Source: Pseudomonas sp. CCC3.1
Lineage (GTDB): Bacteria > Pseudomonadota > Gammaproteobacteria > Pseudomonadales > Pseudomonadaceae
Assembly: GCF_034347405.1 (NCBI RefSeq)
Contig: NZ_CP133778.1
Coordinates: 5,028,501 to 5,092,500, forward strand
Direction of reading: 5' to 3'
DNA: 64,000 nt
The notes under the pieces: model-generated
Databases searched by the model: none
Told to the model about the DNA's origin: nothing
Seen by the model: the letters and a program-made list of their open reading frames with translations, nothing else
Shown here: positions 60,321-64,000 of the stretch, piece after piece
Numbering within the stretch: the stretch's first letter is position 1
Layout of the letters: each line of letters starts with the position of its first letter
Translations under genes and position numbers: made by a program

Positions 60321-60328
60321 TTCTAGCG

Positions 60329-60356
60329 CAATGCCAGACTCTTTCTGCTGGCATTG
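60329..60356 (+). terminator. Hairpin after 6S RNA
   Basis: Perfect 9-base arms CAATGCCAG and CTGGCATTG with a 10-base loop, followed by GCTTTCT. The T-run is poor, so it may only attenuate; fau would then be read from the 6S promoter. Confidence 0.55.
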
Positions 60357-60408
60357 GCTTTCTACGAGCCAACCGCCCGGTGGGCTCGATCTCGAACAGC
60401 ACGCCATC

Positions 60409-61014
60409 ATGACCGAACCTGCGACGCCTACCCGCCCGCAACTTCGCCGACTGCTGCGCAAGGCCCGCCGCGAATTGTCGCCCAGCGAGCAACGCCAGGC
60501 AGCCCGTGGCCTGTACCGCCAATTGGCGCAACACCCGCTGTTTCGACGTGCCAAACACATCTCGCTGTACCTGCCCACAGACGGCGAAATCGACCCGCGC
60601 CTGCTGCTGCGTGAAGCCCAGCGACGGGGCAAGATCACCTACCTGCCGGTGCTCAGCGCCTGGCCCAGAACCAAGATGGTGTTCCAGCGTATTGCGCCGG
60701 GCGAAAAGCTGATCCCCAACCGTTTCCGTATTCTTGAGCCGCGCATCAACCACGCACGCCAACGCAAGGTCTGGGCACTCGACCTGGTACTGCTTCCATT
60801 GGTGGGATTTGATGCAACCGGTGGCCGGCTGGGTATGGGCGGCGGCTTTTATGACCGCAGCCTGGCGTATCAGGCGCGTCGCCAAAGCTGGCGCAAACCG
60901 ACGCTGCTGGGGCTGGCCCATGAATGTCAAAAAGTCGGGAGTCTGGCGCAAGCCAGTTGGGATGTGCCGTTACACGGCACGGTCTCGGACAAACAGTGGT
61001 ACGTCGCCCACTGA
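60409..61014 (+). CDS. fau: 5-formyltetrahydrofolate cyclo-ligase
   Basis: A 201-residue ATP-dependent enzyme making 5,10-methenyl-THF from 5-formyl-THF. It has RRLLRKARRELSP at the N-terminus, DLVLLPLVGFDATGGRLGMGGGFYDRSL with the nucleotide-binding loop, and a late VPLHGTVSDKQW segment. ATG 60409 gives the normal family length; the frame open to 60331 overlaps the 6S hairpin. The ssrS-fau linkage is ancient and conserved. Confidence 0.92.
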   Translation: MTEPATPTRPQLRRLLRKARRELSPSEQRQAARGLYRQLAQHPLFRRAKHISLYLPTDGEIDPRLLLREAQRRGKITYLPVLSAWPRTKMVFQRIAPGEKLIPNRFRILEPRINHARQRKVWALDLVLLPLVGFDATGGRLGMGGGFYDRSLAYQARRQSWRKPTLLGLAHECQKVGSLAQASWDVPLHGTVSDKQWYVAH

Positions 61015-61058
61015 GTGCCAAGGCATCACTGTTAAACGATGCCTTAGTTCATGAGTAA

Positions 61059-61208
61059 TTAGCGTTTAAAAGGTTGTACTTGCTGTTGTGCCAGTTCAAT
61101 CGGCGCATCGCTGGAGTTTGACCAGAGGCTTTGCGCATAACCCGTTGTAACCACGCCCAAACCGAACAAAATAACCAAAACCCACAGTAAATCCGGTTTG
61201 CGTTTCAT
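61059..61208 (-). CDS. 49-residue single-span membrane protein
   Basis: A short frame MKRKPDLLWVLVILFGLGVV followed by TTGYAQSLWSNSSDAPIEL and a short tail ending QPFKR. It has a basic start and a strong membrane span (7-24), behind GAAGGGGGG. A small conserved membrane gene commonly occupies this position between fau and the EVE gene in pseudomonads. Function unknown. The 196 bases between its start and 61405 hold no other gene. Confidence 0.6.
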   Translation of the reverse strand: MKRKPDLLWVLVILFGLGVVTTGYAQSLWSNSSDAPIELAQQQVQPFKR

Positions 61209-61404
61209 CGATTGCCCCCCTTCAGGCAAATCAACACGATGACAGCAACGGTTTTTGTTATAGGCCGTGCAGCAGCGTCAAGCTTAAAATCCCGGCATTC
61301 TGAGGCAACACGAACGGACACGCAAACGCTGGTGTCAACCGACTGTCGGTTTATCAAAATGTTGCCAGACAAAATAACCACGTCATGTTTCAGGAGTAGA
61401 AAAA

Positions 61405-61854
61405 ATGGCCTATTGGTTGATGAAATCCGAGCCTGACGAGTTCTCGATCAAGGATTTGCAGAAGATTGGCGAAGCCCGTTGGGACGGTGTTCGCAACTAT
61501 CAAGCGCGCAATTTCATGCGCGCCATGGCGGTGGGCGACGAGTTCTTCTTTTATCACTCCAGTTGCCCGCAGCCTGGCATCGCCGGGGTTGGCCGCATCG
61601 CTCAGGCCGCCTACCCGGACCCGACCGCGCTCGACCCTGAAAGCCATTATTTCGACCCCAAGGCCAGCGCCGAGAAAAACCCGTGGAGCGCACTGCAAGT
61701 GGCGCACGTGCACACCTTCCCCAAGGTCATCACGCTCGACTACCTGAAACAGCAAAGCGCACTGTCTGACATGCCGCTGGTGCAAAAAGGCAGTCGCCTG
61801 TCGGTGATGCCGGTAACGGCTGAACAATGGGCCGTGGTGATGGGGTTGCTATAG
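61405..61854 (+). CDS. EVE-domain protein
   Basis: A 149-residue PUA-like domain protein: AYWLMKSEPDEFSIKDL start, WDGVRNYQARNFMRAM, FFYHSSCPQPGIAGVGRI, and a C-terminal VMPVTAEQW segment. EVE domains bind modified bases in RNA or DNA. Stand-alone EVE proteins of this length are widespread and often accompany stress or restriction genes. Start preceded by GGAG. Confidence 0.88.
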   Translation: MAYWLMKSEPDEFSIKDLQKIGEARWDGVRNYQARNFMRAMAVGDEFFFYHSSCPQPGIAGVGRIAQAAYPDPTALDPESHYFDPKASAEKNPWSALQVAHVHTFPKVITLDYLKQQSALSDMPLVQKGSRLSVMPVTAEQWAVVMGLL

Positions 61855-61885
61855 GCGATTCTAGGGTGCGCTGAAAGCCAATTCC

Positions 61886-62030
61886 GTAGCAGTTGCCGAG
61901 CCTGCGAGGCTACGTCCGATTGCGAAGCGATCGTAAACGCTAAATGCAAGGTTGTACTGACACACCACAGTGCTTGGTTTTACGACTGCTATGCAGTCGG
62001 ACGCAGCCTCGCAGGCTCGGCAGCTGCTAC
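61886..62030. repeat. 150-bp palindromic dispersed element, copy C
   Basis: GTAGCAGTTGCCGAGCCTGCGAGGCTACGTCCGATTGCGAAGCGATCG opens it, and CTGCTATGCAGTCGGACGCAGCCTCGCAGGCTCGGCAGCTGCTAC closes it. The left arm is nearly identical to copy A (14701). It lies after the EVE gene. Confidence 0.88.
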
Positions 62031-62172
62031 ACACTTCACGCGCCATCAATCTATTTCACATCAAGCAACATTCTGTATTCACGTCTACGCTCTCAACTTC
62101 CTTTGACTGGCATCAAGTCCTCTATGGCTTGAAACGGTCAAACTAGAGCGCTCTGTGACACAGGATGTCGGC

Positions 62173-63138
62173 ATGTCGAAGAATCACCGCATTTCCCATT
62201 ATTTCGTTATTCCTTTGGCTATTCTGCTGGTCGCAGCAGGCGGGTTCGGTTACTGGAAATCCCAGCATGACCGCCTCCCCGAAGGCATCAGCATGGGCAA
62301 TGGTCGACTTGAATCCACAGAAGTCCAGATCGCCGCCAAAATTCCCGGTCGCTTGGCCGACGTGCTGGTCGACGAAGGCGATCGCGTGACCAAGGGCCAG
62401 CTCTTGGCCCGCATGGACACCCGTACCCTGGAAGCCAGCCGCGCACAAGCAGAAGCCGAAGTGCAACGCGCCCGCCAGGCGATGGCCGCCAATGAGGCGA
62501 ATGTGCAATTGCGCCAAAGTGAAAAACTGCTAGCCAGCCAAGAACTAAAACGCACCCGCCAACTGGCACAGCGCGGTTTCGCCAGCGGCCAGCAAGTCGA
62601 TCAGCAACAGGCGCAATTCGACACCAGCAATGCCGCCGTGACCGCCGCGCAGGCACAAGTGGCTGCCGCCAAAGCGGCCATTGTTTCCAGCCAGGCCCAG
62701 GTCGCGCAACTCACCAGCGAAATCGAAGACAGCAGCCTGCGGGCGCCTATCGACGGCATCATCCAACTGCGCTTGGCTGAACCCGGCGAAGTGCTGGGCT
62801 CGGGTGGTAGGGTCTTTATGATGATCGACCCCGGCGACCAGTACATGAACCTGTACTTGCCCGCCTCGGTCGTCGGAAAACTGACGGTCGGTGCAGAGGC
62901 GCGCATCGTGCTCGACGCCCTGCCCGACACCGCACTGCCGGCAAAAATCTCCTTTGTCGCCGCCAAATCGCAGTTCACGCCCAAAGAAGTTGAAACCCGT
63001 GACGAGCGGCAAAAACTGGTATTTCGCGTCAAGTTGCGCCTGACCGACCCCGCGGCCGTCCCACAAGCCAAGCCGGGCATGCCGGGAGCCGGATATGTGC
63101 GAACCGCCGATGTGGACTGGCCGGCTAATCTGCAATGA
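62173..63138 (+). CDS. HlyD-family membrane-fusion protein
   Basis: A 321-residue efflux adaptor. A membrane anchor (about 10-28) precedes the first half of a lipoyl domain (AKIPGRLADVLVDEGDRVTKGQLLARMD). A long alpha-helical hairpin (about 70-190, Ala/Gln-rich) is followed by the second lipoyl half (LRAPIDGIIQLRLAEPGEVLG) and a beta-barrel. ATG 62173 is preferred over 62155 for its position before the basic start MSKNHR. It overlaps the ATPase gene by 4 bases. Confidence 0.88.
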   Translation: MSKNHRISHYFVIPLAILLVAAGGFGYWKSQHDRLPEGISMGNGRLESTEVQIAAKIPGRLADVLVDEGDRVTKGQLLARMDTRTLEASRAQAEAEVQRARQAMAANEANVQLRQSEKLLASQELKRTRQLAQRGFASGQQVDQQQAQFDTSNAAVTAAQAQVAAAKAAIVSSQAQVAQLTSEIEDSSLRAPIDGIIQLRLAEPGEVLGSGGRVFMMIDPGDQYMNLYLPASVVGKLTVGAEARIVLDALPDTALPAKISFVAAKSQFTPKEVETRDERQKLVFRVKLRLTDPAAVPQAKPGMPGAGYVRTADVDWPANLQ

Positions 63139-64000
63139 GCGATCTGGCACTCAACGCCAGTGGCATCTGCCACCGGTATGGCAAACAGCAGGCGCTGATC
63201 GACATCGCGTTCAGCCTGCCTAAAGGCACGCGCTGCGGCTTGATCGGCCCGGATGGTGCCGGCAAATCGAGCCTGCTCGGGCTGATTGCCGGGGTCAAAA
63301 AACTTCAGCAAGGCACGCTTGAAGTGCTCGGCGGCCCGATTGATAACCGCCACCATCGCAACACGCTGTACCCGCTGATTGCTTTCATGCCCCAAGGTCT
63401 GGGCGGCAACCTCTACCCCGAACTGTCGATCAGCGAAAACATCCGGTTTTTCGGTACCCTGTTCGGCCTGTCCAAAGCCGACTGCGAACAGCGCATGGAG
63501 CAGTTGCTCAAGGCAACTGACCTTGAGCGCTTCGCCGATCGCCCGGCGGGCAAGCTCTCGGGCGGCATGAAGCAAAAACTCGGGCTGTGCTGTGCGCTGA
63601 TCCACGAACCTGATTTGCTGATTCTCGACGAACCCACCACCGGCGTTGACCCGCTGTCACGGCGGCGCTTCTGGGAGTTGGTGGAAGACGTACGCAGCGA
63701 GCGCCCGCAACTGACGCTGCTGGTGGCCACGGCCTACATGGAAGAAGCCGAGCAATTTGAACACTGCCTGATGCTCGACCGTGGCAAGTTGATTGCTGCC
63801 GGGTTAAGCCAGGAGCTGGCCGCCGTCACACCCAACGGCAAGCTGGATGAGGCCTTTACCCACTTTCAGGGTGACAGCGGCCACAGCAACGAGCCGCTGG
63901 TGATCCCGCCCCGCACTAGTGATAACAGCGACATCGCCATTGAAGCCCACGACCTGACACTTAAATTTGGCGATTTCACCGCCGTGAACAAGGTCAGCTT
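63135..64000 (+). CDS. RbbA-type ABC transporter ATPase, 5' part
   Basis: The first 288 residues of a larger protein that continues past the window. The first nucleotide-binding domain has Walker A GPDGAGKSSLLG, Q-loop FMPQGLGG, signature LSGGMKQKLGL and Walker B LLILDEPTTGVDP. A second domain begins at IAIEAHDLTLKFGDFTAVNKV. Two tandem ATPase domains followed by a permease is the RbbA/YhiH architecture. With the HlyD protein it forms a type I-like efflux pump; the substrate is unknown. Confidence 0.88.
   Translation, partial: MSDLALNASGICHRYGKQQALIDIAFSLPKGTRCGLIGPDGAGKSSLLGLIAGVKKLQQGTLEVLGGPIDNRHHRNTLYPLIAFMPQGLGGNLYPELSISENIRFFGTLFGLSKADCEQRMEQLLKATDLERFADRPAGKLSGGMKQKLGLCCALIHEPDLLILDEPTTGVDPLSRRRFWELVEDVRSERPQLTLLVATAYMEEAEQFEHCLMLDRGKLIAAGLSQELAAVTPNGKLDEAFTHFQGDSGHSNEPLVIPPRTSDNSDIAIEAHDLTLKFGDFTAVNKVS

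Overview
The window is chromosomal DNA of a Pseudomonas, most likely of the P. fluorescens lineage. This rests on gene order shared with P. aeruginosa (rmlBD-dctBD; cysQ-nudE-HAD-kbp-LysR-fdhD; ubiI-ubiH-pepP-ygfB-zapA-6S RNA-fau), on REP/REPIN palindromes of the pseudomonad type, and on OprD, FecI/FecR and S-type pyocin families. No tRNA gene, complete rRNA or CRISPR array is visible. One structural RNA, the 6S RNA, is clear.

Positions 1-7400 look like the right part of a mobile or defence-type island. It holds an unrecognised overlapping winged-helix-like/membrane pair, an orphan protein, a cluster of DnaA-box-like sites beside a perfect hairpin, a complete tyrosine recombinase with a small overlapping partner, a GIY-YIG-like protein behind a palindrome, a TIR-domain protein, and a WYL regulator of the CapW/BrxR type. 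A tRNA-3'-end-like sequence and a strong terminator near 7372-7436 may mark the island edge. Positions 7601-9841 hold a colicin-E3-like toxin with a pyocin S domain, followed by three related immunity-type genes interleaved with decayed copies of the toxin tip.

Positions 9900-24300 are metabolic and envelope genes: an AraC regulator with a four-gene exported/outer-membrane cluster (DUF1254, MipA, class A acid phosphatase, beta-barrel); a FecI-FecR-TonB receptor iron-signalling set with Fur-like boxes; D-serine dehydratase and its LysR regulator; an OprD porin; agmatine deiminase.

Positions 24600-42000 carry rmlB-rmlD, then a VasX-type type VI secretion effector and its membrane immunity partner lying where P. 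aeruginosa has rmlA-rmlC, then dctB-dctD, a thioesterase, cysQ-nudE, a nucleotidase, kbp, a LysR regulator, and fdhD with a YdeP-like molybdoenzyme. Positions 42300-50300 hold glycine-zipper and membrane proteins, a 24-residue membrane peptide, an Lrp regulator with a divergent small ACT-like gene, an orphan GspE ATPase, a stomatin/NfeD pair, a DUF2388 protein and a DegT aminotransferase. Positions 50300-64000 contain gcvT-gcvH, a ferric-iron ABC pair, the ubiquinone hydroxylase/pepP operon, division genes zapB-like and zapA, 6S RNA, fau, an EVE protein, and the start of an HlyD/RbbA efflux operon that runs off the window.

The most unusual parts are the toxin-tip/immunity array, the TIR/WYL island, the effector pair inside the rml-dct junction, and a roughly 150-bp palindromic element present in three copies.
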